DNA of 64,000 bases, taken from assembly GCA_004194705.1 (NCBI GenBank), contig SADC01001217.1, positions 310,001 through 374,000 on the forward strand. The letters run 5' to 3'. The notes below the pieces were generated by a model. That model was not told the origin of the DNA and did not search any database. It saw nothing but the letters and a program-made list of their open reading frames with translations. The position numbers and the translations under genes were made by a program. Positions 24,530 through 37,473 of the stretch are shown piece by piece. Source of the DNA: Ditylenchus dipsaci (Eukaryota > Nematoda > Chromadorea > Rhabditida > Anguinidae). Position 1 is the stretch's first letter. Every line of letters begins with the position of its first letter.

Positions 24530-24790
24530 AAATTAGTCGAAATCGGCTGGTTGTCTTGTAAGTCCTGGTACTGGTTCTATTGCTTTTTTCCTGCTGATTA
24601 TTTAATTGTATTGTAGACCCAGCTTTCTTCGAAACTTGACAAAGAATAAGCCAAACCAGCTGTCCTTTAAAAATCAACATAAGAAAATTCTTTTTATTAA
24701 AATTGGCGCCCTTTCTTTTTTCGGTGATTTCATGAGATAAAAATTAAACCAAGGTCACTTTTAGAACTGAAAAAGTTGTGACTTCCGACA
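24530..24790. repeat. Solo arm of the 44510-46020 foldback family
   Basis: GTTGTCTTGTAAGTCCTGGT, TGTAGACCCAGCTTTCTTCG and AAATTGGCGCCCTTTCTTTT match the right arm at 45680-45930. Confidence 0.6.
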
Positions 24791-25649
24791 TAGCCTCTAA
24801 AGTAGGTTTTCGAGCCGAAATTCGCAAAAAGTTTGATTTAAAAAAAAAAAGAATTTTTGTATTTTTTATTTTTTCACCTAGAATTTTCGAACATATACAG
24901 ACGTGTCATATGTCATTTGAAAGCCGTTTTAATGAGCTTTGAGGTAATGCAAAGATGGAATAACTGTGTCTACAAAAGTAGCAGTCATGGCCGTTCGAAT
25001 GCTGAGCATGTATTTAAAAATGACAGTTTTTTAAATTGCGTTTTTGACCACCTTGTTCAGACTAAAAAATCAAAGCGAAAAAATAATCGGATTCTCCGTG
25101 AAATTCTGCACCAGAAGCAACCAGCCTAACAGTGTAGCCTTTCCGGGTTAATTGAGTTTAGAGTGGAACTAGCAAAACCAAAAAATGTGAAAAGTTTAAA
25201 TTTTCAAAGCTCGAACTTGCGCAAAAATTCGAAATTTTAAAATTGAAAGGAATTTAAAAATTTTAAAATAAAACGGGAAAAACCAAGGTATCAACGAATT
25301 TATCAATTATGATTCTAATTTCTTTTGTAATTTGGTGTCTTGTTTGGCATCAAAATGATGAATGTGCGCTTTTTGCTGCAAACAGTTGTTAATTTTCAAG
25401 TATTTTATCTAGCAAAATTTGGCATCTAAAAAATATGAACATGATTTTTTTTTCACATAACTTTCGAAAAAGTTATTTTTTTTAATATCTTACCACAACT
25501 CATACGACTAAACTTGTTCTTATTTGTATTTGTACTTATTCTGCACCAGATAAATATTTTGGTACCAAAAAATTAACATGTTAATAAAAAGATACGAACA
25601 AATAACTAAATGCCTTTTAATCTTCCGAAGCAAAATTTAAAAAAAAGGA

Positions 25650-25894
25650 GCGCTACTGGGATATACCATACCCAAAAAGCGCTACTGTAATATACCCCAC
25701 CCAAAAATTAGGCTTTGGCTTAGTCTTAGGCCCGTAGGCTTAGGCTTAGGTTCAGGCTTAGGCCTATTCATTACTAGCAAGGGCTCTTGTACAACTTTTT
25801 TTCTTCTTTCAAAATGGTGGTTTAGATACTTTCCGAAAATCATTGGGGAGGGTATATTCCAGTAGCTTTTTTGGTAGGGTATATTCCGGTAGCG
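25650..25894. repeat. MITE with doubled GCGCTACTGGGATATACC ends
   Basis: Left end has two copies (GCGCTACTGGGATATACC, GCGCTACTGTAATATACC); the right end has two inverted. Between them a CTTAGGCTTAGG repeat (25706-25770). Confidence 0.7.
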
Positions 25895-26658
25895 TCAAAA
25901 AAGGCTTACCCCAAGTAAAAAACGTGTTTCCTACACGTTTCGGGCCTAGAACACTGTTTTCGGAAGGTGTTGTTATACCAAACTTCAGCCTTTCATTTTC
26001 TTCATTTAATTTTTTATTTGATTTTTATGTGATTCAGCCTAAAATCAAAAAAAGCTTTTTGCAAAAACTTGAGTCAATGTGTTGGAGAACTAAAATAGCC
26101 CGAAACTTTGTCTTGATATTTCAGTGCACATCAATGCTCATGCAACGTCATCAACCAAATAGCGTATGTATGAGAGGTAGGTACCTACCCTGATCACTCA
26201 TGCGAACCTAAGACAAGTACCTTAGCGAACCTATCTTTTTTAGTCTGCTCATGATATGCTCTAGTGTTGCTCAAAAAATCTCTAACCATCTTATCACACA
26301 TACATATATTTTTTGAGGAACACTTCAGCTGTTCCACCTCAGAAAATTTCCCCCAATGGCTGCATCACGAGGAAACTAAAAAATCGATTTTGTGCAAGTT
26401 GACTAGCTTCGCAGTTACGCTTTAAGCACGACTTTTCTTTAAAAATAATTTTATTTGTAATTGTAATAATAATGAAGGCAGCAAATCATATTTTCTTAAC
26501 TTTATTTTCTGCATCTTTTTTAGTCTGGTCTTTTGTTTGGATTCTTTTGTATCTCGGGAAGGTGTGCAAAGGAAAGCGCTTGTAAAAAGCTTTGACCATT
26601 TCGAGAATACTGAATGTGAGCTCTTTGATTTCAACTTTTAAGCCAAAAAAAATTTTAG

Positions 26659-29600
26659 TGCAAAAACCAGATGATAAGGCAGTAAATTTGGCCAGAATTG
26701 AACTTAGTATAGGTGTTGCTTTGACAGTAGCCGGTGTAGCAGCTACAGTTTTTTGTCCGCTTCCTATACAAGTGGTTTGTTAATTAAACTGCCGCACAGG
26801 ACATAATAAGCCGCACAGGACATAAACATAACCATGGAGTGGCCATGCTAAAAAAAGTTTTTTCTTATTAGCCAATTTTGTAGCAAAACATCTAGCAAAT
26901 TCAAAACTGTTTGACTTTTTGGTTTTCATAGAAATTCTTTTTGAAGCATGCATTTCAAGCAAGTCAATTTTAAAATACAGTCCACTCTCGAAAAAAGCAC
27001 CCCAGCTTTTGTGTGCTTATATGGAGAATGAACTGCATGCAGGGTTCCCAGATACTTTTTCAAAAAAAATGCACACGAAAAATTCAAAAATACCGTATAA
27101 CCTCTTTTAATAACCGTGGGGATTAATTTTCAACCTTTGAAAAATTTCGAAATTGTAGATGAAAAAATGGCCTGAACTCTGAAATCCTAGTCAAAAAAAT
27201 GAGGGGCGGGGGATTATTAGAGGGTGGGGGATTAATAGAGGTTATACGGCAAGGACATTTGCTCAAAAAAAGACGTTTCAGAGTAATTTATCAAAAATAT
27301 CATATTTTATCCAATGCTTATTGCTCTTTTGCTTAAATTAAGATTTGAGTTGAAATTTCAAAAAAAATTCGAATCCGAAATAAGGACAAATCTTATAAAT
27401 ATCATCTCTAAGGTAATTGATTGTGCGCAACTCCAACCTACCAAGCCCCCTGCGCCCCCGAAATTGGTATCAGAAAGCTTGGTTGCTTGATGGGTTGAGA
27501 TGCACACACTCACGTATCTTAGACACAAATCATTCGGAAAAGACTCTGGATGCATGAAAAAAGCATGCATACCAAAGTTTATTTTTGTGGTCGGCCCCAG
27601 TATTCAAACTATGTTCAACATATTTTTTTACACAAAAATGGTTTCTTTTAACACTCCAAATGCCGAGCTGTCACTTTGCAGTTTTCGACTCAGAATTTCT
27701 CGGTAATTTTTTTAGTTTTTTTCCAGATTTTTTCACTGTCAGAGTCACTATTAAAAAGGCCAATTTATACTGGTCATTTTTTCAGAGCTATTTTTTTGTC
27801 TTCACTACGACAATTGATTTTAATTTTGATTACCTATATATGCGTTCGGTTGCTCAAATGAAAAAGTAGAATGTGAGCTTTCTTATGACATATTGTAAAG
27901 GTTTTACTACAAGAAAGTTCTAGAGTTTTGGCCTAAAGAAACAATTATGACATTTTTTCAAAAGCGTTGTTCACACTTGAATATGCAAAATAAGGTGTAT
28001 TCTGGGGGTTACGAACGGTGGAAAGTATATACCATTCAACAGAGCAGAAAAAACTGCACTGAGAAGTGCTTTAAAGTCAAGTAAAAAGAGCACTATGGAG
28101 TGTTAAGGAGATGTCGCAAAAAAGTCACAAAAACTGACGTTAAGCTGAAACTTGAGTTTTTCTAGTCAAACTTCGAATTCTTGCACCGGATTCGTGCTCA
28201 GCATGGCCGATTTGCTTACAAAACTGCTCATTTAATTAAAAACTCAATGTGAAATCTCGAATTCAACTCGATACAAAAAATATTAAAATTGAGTCTTTTC
28301 TCAAAGTTCAAATAATATCATCTTTAATAGTGACTCTGACAGTGAAAAAATTTGGAAAAAAGCTTAAAAAAATCACCGAGAAATTCTGAGTCGAAAACGG
28401 CAAAGTGGCCGCTCGGCCTTTGGAGTGTTAATTTGTCCCAAAAATTACCTTTTTATTGACCAGAACTCATAAAAATGCGCTTTTCGAGCTCTTGAAACGA
28501 TTTTGGGTCGATATAGAGTGTTTGAAGACATTTTTTCAATAGTTGATTTAGGGGAGTGGGTATGTGCAAGTAAGAGCAGATTTTTTTCATAGTTTTCGAC
28601 TATAAAAATTTTTTTTGAAAAAGAAATAAGGGGATTATTAGCTATGAGTCTCACAAATTTTTAATTTAGGCAATTGCTCTTGTAAGCATTGGAATTGCTG
28701 TATACAGTAATCGAGATGAAATAGCGTTGCAGTTTCAAAAACTAAAAAAATGGTCAAAAATAAGATGGCTTGAGTTCAGGGATAAAAGACCGGAACTAGG
28801 TAAGCACAAAATAAAAGGCGAAGAAATTGACATCAAAGAAACCCGAGACATCCCACTGATATTATACGAAAGAAATGTGCAACAATTCGAGGCTGACAAA
28901 GACTTTCTCGTTACCATGGAGGGAGTAGCTTTTAAAATAGAAATAAACACAACTTTCCAGACACGAGCCCGGAATTTGACTCAATTTTTGAGAGATCATA
29001 TTTCTGAGTACAAAGACGAAGAAGCAAAAAGATACAAAGTTAACTTAAAGGAGTTTAACGAATACAAGTTACAAAAAACAGGTTACGTCTACCCCGAAGA
29101 AGTTAGAACCATAGTTACAGCTACTAAAAATGAATTAGAACAAAAAATCAAACAAGAGCGCAGTAAAAAGTACAAATCCATGGAAACCTCTCGAAAACCG
29201 ATTTTTTCTAAAAGCAAAATACGCTCTGTGGAAAATGTGTTTGGTTTCAACAAAAAAAATAGTTCAGCGGCTGTTCATACAAAAATATATCAAAAACCAA
29301 AGCCAGCTGCCATCAATGAACATCACGCAAATAATCCTTCTTCAAATAGCCATGAAAGTAAGACGGCAATTTTTTAACAATCTGGTGGTCATGCGTAATA
29401 TTTAAAATTTGTGATTTTGAATTTCGCGCTCAGCACCATGGTGTTTTTAATTTTAAAAATTGTTATGAAAAAGTTTCGCTAAAGCTTTTTAAAATTTTTA
29501 AATATTTTGTCTTGACCATACTTGCACGGCCGCCGGCAGAGGCGGCGGCGCTTTTAATTTTCTTGGGGAACGGGCAAGTATGGTCTTGACGCACAAATGC

Positions 29601-30614
29601 AAGAAATAGCCATAACTCTGTCCGTTCAAACGAGCAAACAAAACTTCACCAAAAAAATGCTTCTAATTATAAAAAGGCAAAAGAATGTTCAGCGACAGTT
29701 TCAAAATAAATAATTAATTGTTGATGAAGTATTTCGACGTAAATTTTTACGAGCTAGGCTAATCTGAAATCCTGACATTTGATTCGTGTTTAACATGATT
29801 TATTAGCTTATAAAAATACTTTTAAAATGTTAAAGTTCTCGTCAAAATTCAAACTCCTCTCGAGAACATAATTATACAAATATCGAATCTTCCCAAGCTC
29901 AAATATTTGTTGTCTCAAGAGGAATTTAAATTTTGAAGAAAACACTGCACCTTTTTTCCAAAAGCTCATTTTAGACTATGCTGACTGGATCCCACAATTT
30001 CTGGCTTTGAATCTAATTGCAATGACAAAAAACTATTATGAACTAGTGAATGAGGTCTGCACCCAATACATTTTGCTAGTGCGCATGATGCCTGCTTACA
30101 AATTATCCGGTCCTGCACCTAAGTTTTGCAAACAAGACTTTCAAGACTATGAATGGCTGACCCAGAGCGAAGTCATAATTATTTTTAGTTTGCCACCATA
30201 TTTACGGAAGCCTATTTTGCTAGAAAGGGAGAAAACACACCGTGATAGTTACGTTAAATTACTTCAAGATAGAGCCAAAGCATATAAAGTAAAACACAAA
30301 TTTTCAAAAACCGAATACAATCTTTTTGACGAAAACAAATATGGGAAAAAAGCTAAGAAAATCTTGCATATGGTGTCCTCTTTAGACCCCTATTTGGATG
30401 ACGCTTTGTATAGGGTGAAGAAGAAAAGCCTGTTATACCCGAAGATGAACAAAATACAGAAGGTTTGGCGGAGGAAGCTTTCAACAAAACAAAATTAGAG
30501 CAGGAAAATCGCAAGAAAAAAATGGAAGAAAACAAATCAGTATTTCACAAAGTTCATCAGAAAGCTACTGATATATGGCATAATACATGGAAATTATTTG
30601 GACACAAAAAATAA
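26659..30614 (+). CDS. Paralogue A: unrecognised membrane-anchored protein
   Basis: Three exons: 26659-26771, 28670-29357 and 29975-30614. Borders are AG/GT with phases that fit (1, 0, 1). Across the first junction runs a strongly hydrophobic hairpin (IELSIGVALTVAGVAATVF and AIALVSIGIAVY, broken by CPLPIQ), which I read as one or two membrane segments. Then comes a basic, charged domain (KWSKIRWLEFRDKR), a middle with IPLILYERNVQQFEADKDF, a lysine-rich tail, and in exon 3 a block containing CTQYILLVRMMP and YEWLTQSEV. The end, in another frame from about 30405, is a charged coiled-coil-like helix closing KLFGHKK. One base appears to be missing at 30403 (TATAGGGTGAAG). A paralogue with the same order lies at 41861-53222 on the minus strand. 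Upstream exons before 26659 were not found. Function unknown. Confidence 0.6.
27091..27250. repeat. TACCGTA MITE in intron 1 of paralogue A
   Basis: TACCGTATAACCTCTTTTAA and its complement TTAATAGAGGTTATACGG; 160 bp. Confidence 0.7.
27648..28432. mobile_element. Inverted-repeat element flanked by TTAA, in intron 1 of paralogue A
   Basis: Arms 27648-27765 and 28320-28432 pair over about 115 bp (CACTCCAAATGCCGAGC..., CTCAGAATTTCTCGGTAA). Both borders are TTAA. The internal 550 bp hold CACCGGATTCGTGCTCAGCA, a motif shared with the foldback at 35640. No transposase. Confidence 0.75.
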
Positions 30615-31098
30615 GACAGCTACATTTTTTTGAAAAAAATGCTCAAAATGCTGTGATTTGTTGTTAGAAAAAATGATTCTTTTAGTTAATGAAAAGTATT
30701 TACAAAGTTTTCTGAATCCATCGATAGCTATTTATTCAATAGACCAGGGTTGAGATCTTAAAATTTCATTTCATTTCCAAAAAGAAAAAAAACTTTGACT
30801 TCAAAATAAGTACATTTTTAAAACACGCTGAAATCAGCTGCAAAATTCTCATTTAAGTGATGCATAAACTATACACAAACTCATATCAATTTTAACAATA
30901 AATAAAACAAGTTCATTTCAAGCATACTTTTTTCCGGTTGAATTTTTTTACGCTGTTCTCCGTATTTTATCAGTAGCTATTTGATCCCTCAAGGCATTAA
31001 TATTCGAATTTTCGTTGAAATTTTGCTTCTAAATATAGTCAGGGCTTCCAGTGTTAAGTCGAAAATACTACAAAAAGTTTTTCTAGTCTTGAGAAGTA

Positions 31099-32567
31099 GC
31101 GGTATCGTCATTACAAGATAGGGGTTTGAAAAATAGACGTTTTTTAAAATACAACGGCTTTTCAAATAGCAAATTTCAAAATAGCGTTTTCAAAAATAGC
31201 GAACTTCAAAAATGACGGTTTTCAAAATAACGCTTTCAAAATAGACGGTTTTCAAAAATACAACACTTTTTAAAAAAACAACGTTTTTAAAGATAGAGAA
31301 TTTCAAAATAGTCGGTTCCCAAATGACCTGAAAAGTCAAACGCTTGTCTTTTTATATCTGAAATTACGGTAAAATAAGGTATGTGCCAGTTGGATTTGAA
31401 CCAGCAACCTCTACATCACCTCTTAGAATTGCTAAGAACTCCATACAGAGTGACCAAACCAAGTGGTCGACCACCTGTAGCAATTTTTTTTACTTTTTTG
31501 GGTTCAAAACCTGTTTTCTGGATTGATTCGGGTATGCTGAGAATGGTTTGATAGTGGTAAAACGCCATTTTGTCAGGTATTTTTTGAGTTATGGTAAATC
31601 GAATTTGGTAAAATCAATTGTAACCCAATACTCGAAAATACACACAAAACCTTATTTCACTATTAACAAACCATCTTCAGCATGTCCGAATCAGTCCAGA
31701 AAACAGGTTTTGGACCATGAAAAACGTGAAAAAAAATTTTGATCCAAGTGGACGTCCACTTGGTTTCATTGTACCCAGGTAGTCGTACCCAGGTTGGGAA
31801 CTTAGGTAGTGTAGTGCTACCTGGGTAGTAATATTTTCGTCTTGTAAAGAACTTTTAAAATTTTAAATGTTTTTTATGATCTAACTTGAGTTCTACTTGA
31901 TAATAGTAAAATGAGGTTTGCATGATATTTTTTGAGTATTGGGTAATAATTGATTTCAGCAAAACTCGCTTTTACCATAATTCGAAAAATACCCGAGAAA
32001 ACGGAATTTTACCACTATCGAACCATCTTCAGCACGGCCGAATCAATCCAGAAAACCGGTTTTGGAACACAGAAAAGTAAAAAAAACATTTGCTCCAAGT
32101 GGACGTCCGCTTGGTTTTACCCTACAGGGGGTTGGGGTAACATCCAGATGGTTGGAGCAGTATCCAGGTGGTTTGGGTACCATGAGGTGATTAGAGCCTG
32201 TCTGGATGATGTGAGCACTATTCAAACGGTTTGGACACTATCCAGATGGTTTAGGTACTATACACGTGGTTTGGGTAGTTTGAGTAGTATACAGGTGGAT
32301 GATACCCTGCTTACCCTACATACTTGAAAGCAATTTACAAATATTCATACAGCAGTTTTTCGAAATATTTTTATTTTGAATAAGCCTATTTTGAAAACCG
32401 TCTACTTTAAAGACCGTTATATCTTAAAAACCGTATATTTTGAAAACCGTTGTATTTGGAAAACGCCTATTTTTGAAAACGCTATTTTGAAATTCGCTAG
32501 TGAAAAGCCGTTGTATTTTGAAAAACGTCTATTATTCAAACCGCTATTTTGTAATGACGATACCGCG
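31099..32567. mobile_element. Foldback transposon with tandem-repeat arms (FB1), 8-bp target duplication
   Basis: Ends GCGGTATCGTCATTACAA and its complement; perfect direct repeat GAGAAGTA at 31091-31098 and 32568-32575. Each arm is about 220 bp of degenerate 15-17 bp repeats built on CGGTTTTCAAAATAG (31130-31320; inverted at 32360-32550). Inside are a tRNA-like B box strip, a long imperfect palindrome (31380-31770 against 31950-32120) and a minisatellite (32122-32320). No transposase. Confidence 0.88.
32122..32320. repeat. Minisatellite ATCCAGGTGGTTTGGGTACT inside FB1
   Basis: Eight or nine degenerate units of 20-24 bases around ATCCAGATGGTTTGG. Confidence 0.7.
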
Positions 32568-32730
32568 GAGAAGTATCATATGAGAAGTATTATAGAAGGC
32601 AATACTTATCAAGTCAATTTATATTTTAAAAAAATTATGAAATGAGGAAGGGAGAAGGACGATTTTTAATAAGTACATGATTCTAGGTCACTTTAATGAA
32701 ATTGAACGGGCTTTAACGTCCAGTTGGAAT

Positions 32731-33708
32731 TAGTGATGCGGATTTGGTTTTATGCGATATATGCGATACGATATTTTTAGCCTCGCTTGTACGCGATATG
32801 CGATATTTCTCAAAGACGAGGTGCGATATATCGCTGCGATATGCGATATTTTTTCTAAACGACCACGGCCACATAAAAAGCCGTCTAAATCATGTTTTTA
32901 CAATTGATGACCAGGACAATCAATTTTCCGCTTTATAGAACATACATACATCATATTTATACATCAAGAAACTAATATTTGAAATTCAACGAAGGAAGAT
33001 TTTATTCAGGAAAATCAGCATTTCCGCATTTTCTGGACTCAAATTTGATCGTCTATAGTCGTACACATAATTTATAGGCCTAAAGACCTGCTTAATTTAC
33101 GAAATCGATTTGATCGATATTTACGAAATATTTCTTCGACTGCTCTTATTGATATTTTCTGACTTTTTTCTACAAATCAAACATTTCATATACCAAAACG
33201 TAGCTAAGATTCTGGGCTTTCATTTTTTCCATCAAACAGTGAAAAAAAACTCGGTCATGATTAAAAATTTGAAAAACATTCAACAATACCGAATTCCTTG
33301 CCATCCTACCAGAGCTGTCCCACAACTCTTCAGTATTAGTTTTGGAACTGACGGTTTTTTTTGCAATTTAATTTGCATGATCATCTACAACCTTACACTC
33401 AAAATTTAGTCCTACTTCTTGGTGCCATTTTCAGTATATAGTTGTAAATAACCATGCAAATTAAAATTTAAAAAAAAACGTCAGTGCCAAAATAATACCG
33501 AAGTCCTGCCCCTCAAAAATACTCTTTTGTTGCTCGGTAAAACAGCTTTATTGATTTCTTCTTTGCTTCCTCTTCTTCTCAGAATGTCGAAGCGATATTT
33601 TTAAAATTTGCGATGCGATATTTCCGAAAATCCAAATGCGATATTTGCGATCGATATTTTCCACCAAATTTTATGCGATATGCGATATATCGATCGTCCG
33701 CATCTCTG
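32731..33708 (-). mobile_element. Non-autonomous relative of the 49-50.5 kb hAT element
   Basis: Ends TAGTGATGCGGAT and, inverted, CAGAGATGCGGACGATCG, with the same subterminal GCGATAT clusters. Flanks GTTGGAAT and GTTGAATT agree at 6 of 8 positions. About 60 bp at 32980-33045 match the complement of 50250-50310 (AGGAAGATTTT..TTCAGGAAAATCAGCATTTCCG), so the element is in the opposite orientation. No transposase remains beyond that strip. Confidence 0.85.
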
Positions 33709-34017
33709 GTTGAATTACCAGTTGGAAAAAAGTCGTTGCGGATTTTTAATGTTTAGGGATTGAAAAAATATCAAGAAAGTATTCCAAATACACCATTTTG
33801 TAGCTTTGTTATTCTCTTTAAAATGTGTTATCGGTTTTATATGGATTTGTTTTAAAAATCTAGTATTTGGCTCCACACACTTGGAAGGTCATTTTGAGAA
33901 GCTTATGAGCATTTTTATTGCTTTAGATAGCCAGAACATTAAATTCGTTGTTAGCGCTTAAACAGCATTTTAGCATTGTAGTGTAGGGCAGCTCAAAGGC
34001 TACAAAACCTTTTTACG

Positions 34018-34136
34018 GGATAATTTCTGAAAATTTGAGTGTTGAGATATGGCTTTTTGATATAATCAATGATCAAAATCCAAGTTTTATAAAAATCTAT
34101 TTTTGCGAAAATTCATATCTCAACACTCAGATTATC
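34018..34136. repeat. Palindrome GAGTGTTGAGATATGGC
   Basis: ATTTGAGTGTTGAGATATGG pairs with CATATCTCAACACTCAGAT. Diverged relatives at 34400-34575 and 56445-56610. Confidence 0.6.
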
Positions 34137-34702
34137 AAAAAAAATGAAAAATGTGCTTTTTAGCTCTTGACCTGTACCATAATGAACTAACCGAAATTTC
34201 CTGGCTTTGCCGACGAGCTATCGTTCATTTATTAATGATGAAAATGAGAGGTAAAAGTGCCAAAATAGAAATGGGGTGCAAAAGTAGCCAGTTCAAGGGA
34301 GGGGGTAAATTCATCGCTTTAACTGGTCAAAAGTTTATCTCTGTGTTCGACGTTTTAACAAAACCAAAACACTATGTTGTGAGCAATTAAAGAGCTGAAA
34401 AAAAACCCTTTTACGAAATTATTTCTCTAAATTCGAATGTTGAGATATTGCTTTTCGAAAAAAAAATCAGTTTCTTTAAAAATAACCAAAATCCAAGTTT
34501 TGCCATTTTTGTGATTTTCAATCATTTTCAAAAGAAATTAATCTTTTTCAAAAAGTCATATCTCAAAAGTTACTCAACCCAATGCTATCGCAAGATAAAC
34601 CCTGATAAGCAGGATTCAAAAAAAAATATTCATTATTAAATTGTGAATATTCGATGGCAATCAATCCATAAGCTTTAGCAAAAAGATCAATCTAAGCTTA
34701 CT

Positions 34703-35453
34703 AATGTCAGCTTACAAACCTACAAAAAATTGGAATCCCAGACCACAATTTACCTCCACATCTTCCTACTACTACTGCTTCCAACTGAAGTGATCAAAAA
34801 AATATTCCAATACGTTTGCCACAACAATTCTGTTGATTTACTATGGCTTGAGTTTACTCACCCCAGATTTCATCCTATTATTCAGAAGTCCATCCCACTC
34901 TACACCGAGAGCTCTATATTGAAGCAACCATTAATAGTAATTTTGCAGAAAAGGTACAGCTTACTTGCTGGGATCTAGCACTCGAGCTTCAAGTGCAGAC
35001 CAACAATAGAACAGTGGATCGCAGTGTTTTGGCAAGAAGTCAAGATATTCACTTCAAAATAGCTACTTTTCAATTGGCTTTACTTGACACTAGGGACATG
35101 GAAAAAGCTTTGAAAGATTTGCAACATTTGTATGCCCACGGACATCTAATATTAGAGTTTTTAGAAGTTCCTTTGCCCGATGCTTTTGGTAAAATTATAA
35201 AAAGCATAGAGCAGTGTGATCAGCTTACTATTACAACAAAAAAAGCTTGCTATACCATTTGAAAATGGCACGATAGCTACTTTGTTCAGATTATTGCCTG
35301 GTGAAGTACTTCAAACATGTTGCAAATGCTATATTAGCTGGCGAATGCTTGACTGATAACGATTTTCCGCTTATTTTTCAGTTTTTACATGAGAACAATG
35401 GTGGCGGTAAAAAACTTTTGACATTCAAAGATGTTGGTTCAGCAAACAATTAG
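34703..35453 (+). pseudogene. Second F-box domain protein, frame-broken
   Basis: The F-box is LLPTEVIKKIFQYVCHNNSV followed by LWLEFTHPRFHPIIQKS. Downstream coding stretches lie in other frames: ATINSNFAEKVQLTCWDLAL, then DRSVLARSQDIHFKIATFQL with DTRDMEKALKDLQHLYAHGH, then FENGTIATLFRLLPGEVLQ and finally ECLTDNDFPLIFQFLHENNG to the stop at 35453. About four one-base shifts separate them; the ATG at 34703 is also one base out of phase with the F-box. No introns are required. It is unlike the F-box gene at 11252 apart from the box itself. Substrate adaptor of an SCF ubiquitin ligase if functional. The even spread of shifts would fit either an old pseudogene or consensus errors. Confidence 0.55.
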
Positions 35454-35639
35454 CCAATTGCTTGTTTGAGGTAGTTATAAGTTTAAAAAAGACAGTGAGG
35501 GTACGGTAAAAAGATTGATGGACCCTAAATGAAAAGTAGCTTTGGCTAGGTGACCTACATCGAAAAAAATGACCGAATTCTCGACCCATTAAGAGATAAA
35601 GTGTTAATTAGTATTTGTTGCTTCTGATTAGCATCCATC

Positions 35640-36604
35640 TTAACAGGGGATAGACTGTGCGTCCTAAAAGTATATTCTTGTGCAGAATTTTACGCTGAAC
35701 ACGATGGTGAAAAAATTTGAAAAAGTAACTCTACGGTGGTCAGCGGCCAACATTAACCGACCAAGTCACGATTTTTTGCCTAAGCAACTTCAAAAACTGT
35801 ATCATGAAAGACATCTTGACCTAAATCTTCGATTTTGCTGCATAAACTTGAATTTCTGACACCGGATTCATGTTCAGCATGGTCGATTCGCTCGAGAAAT
35901 TGCCCTTTGATTCTCAATACTCACTGTCAAATTTCAAATTCCATTCGAGACAAGAATTATTTAAATTGAAAAAAAATCGAATTTAAATAATTTTTGTCTC
36001 GAACAGTGACAGTGAGTATGAGAATCAAAAGGCAGTTTCTCGAGTGAATCCACCATGCTGAACATGAATCCGGTGTCAGACATTCAAGTTTATGCAGCAA
36101 AATCGAAGATTAGGTCAAGATGTTTTTTATAATATAGTTTTGAACGTTTGCCTAACACTCAAAAAATCTTGTTTTAGATTCTTTTTAAAGCGCTATCTGG
36201 TGCAGTTTGTCCTGCTCTGTCGAACACTATAAACCGTTAACTGAAAAAACGGCGCTTTCACATTTTTTTGTACATATTTTTGAATGAACAACGTTTTTCA
36301 AAAAAATTAATAGTTTTTCCAAGCTAAAATTTTTTTGCTCGATTGTCATAAATACCTTAACGATATGTGATTCGAAAGCTTGGAATCTGTTCTTTCTTTT
36401 GAAAGTAAAATTAGATTAACCTGTTTTAAAAATTGGCATGGTATATATCCTTGAAGTCGATCAGGCAAAAATCGTGACTTGGTCGGTTCAGATTGGCTGC
36501 TGACCACCATAGAGTTATTTTTTTCAATTTTTTTTCACTATCGTCTTCAGCGTAAAATCTGCACAAGAATATACCTTGAGGCGCACGGTCTTTTGCCCTG
36601 TTAA
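35640..36604. mobile_element. Foldback element flanked by TTAA
   Basis: TTAACAGGGGATAGACTGTG at 35640 and its complement CCCTGTTAA at 36604. Arms of over 300 bp (35640-35960 against 35985-36150 and 36430-36604) are nearly exact; 36160-36430 is an unpaired insertion. TTAA at both ends suggests piggyBac-type integration. No gene inside. Confidence 0.8.
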
Positions 36605-37040
36605 AAAACTTAAAAATAAAGCAAATTAAGAAATTGCGATTTGCTTTTGAAAAATGTAGGCTTTGCCTAAGACCTCTCAAAACAGCAAAGTCTAACAATT
36701 TATAAGGCTTATATCAGTGAGAAACCATTGATGGAAGTTTTCACTTAATCTTAGACGTTGCTTCCACACAAAATTTCAACCTTCTAAAAGCGATCTTTAA
36801 AATGTCTCGAAAAGGTCTGATCTGGATTTTTAGGCGTGTTTGCATGGCGCAGTGGTAGTAAAGCACAAAAAGTAACACAAAACTTCTTTCTATACCTCAA
36901 TTTTGTTTTTTTTCAGTTTGTTCTTTACACAAAACATATCCCTATACTTGCTGTACAAAACTAGTCAAGCTAAAAATTTCAGCTTTTTAATAAGGTCATA
37001 ATTTTTTCTAGGGTCATTTTCGGAATTATGTTTGGCATAA

Positions 37041-37473
37041 ATTGATTTGGTTTGCTAAAAACCTGAAATATGCCACGAAAAAGCGAAATTGATATTAAAT
37101 TGATATTTTGCGTTGATTTTTCAAACTTCTTATTATTATCGTGTAGCCCAGGATCTCAGCTTTCCAACAAGCTATCAAACTCCACCGGACTATTTTAAAA
37201 AGTAGATATTCGGGGTTTAAATGAAGTAACAAAAACAAAAAAGTTACTTCATCAAACCCTAAATTCTGTCAATTTTAAAATGATTCAATGGAGTTTGATA
37301 GCTCATTAGAAAGCTGAGATCCAGGGCTACACGATAATAATAAAAAAGTCAAAAATCATAACAAAAACTTTGTCAAATTGAAGGTTGAAGTTTTTTTCGT
37401 GGCACATTTCAGGGTTTTCGTGGCATATTTCAGTTTTTTCGTGGCATTTTTCAGGTTTTAGCAAACCAAATCA
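37041..37473. mobile_element. Foldback with GTGGCATATTTCAGG repeat arm and TAGCCC core
   Basis: ATTGATTTGGTTTGCTAAAA and complement at the ends; three copies of TTTTCGTGGCATATTTCAGG in the right arm against one in the left; core GTGTAGCCCAGGATCTCAGC with its complement at 37330. Confidence 0.75.

Larger units (their letters stand above)
23536..26658. other. Repeat-rich intergenic stretch, no gene supported
   Basis: Contains the CCTAAG fragment at 24042, the solo foldback arm 24530-24790 and the MITE 25650-25894. An open frame at 24857-25129 has no coding features. Confidence 0.5.

Noticed and set aside
24857..25129. 90-codon plus frame
   Set aside because: No recognisable motif; begins in a run of A and T; no splice context.
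31950..32327. 125-codon frame with RWFRYY-like repeats
   Set aside because: Translation of the minisatellite inside FB1.
36426..36698. 90-codon minus frame
   Set aside because: Lies in the arm of the TTAA foldback at 35640-36604; the paired arm breaks the frame.
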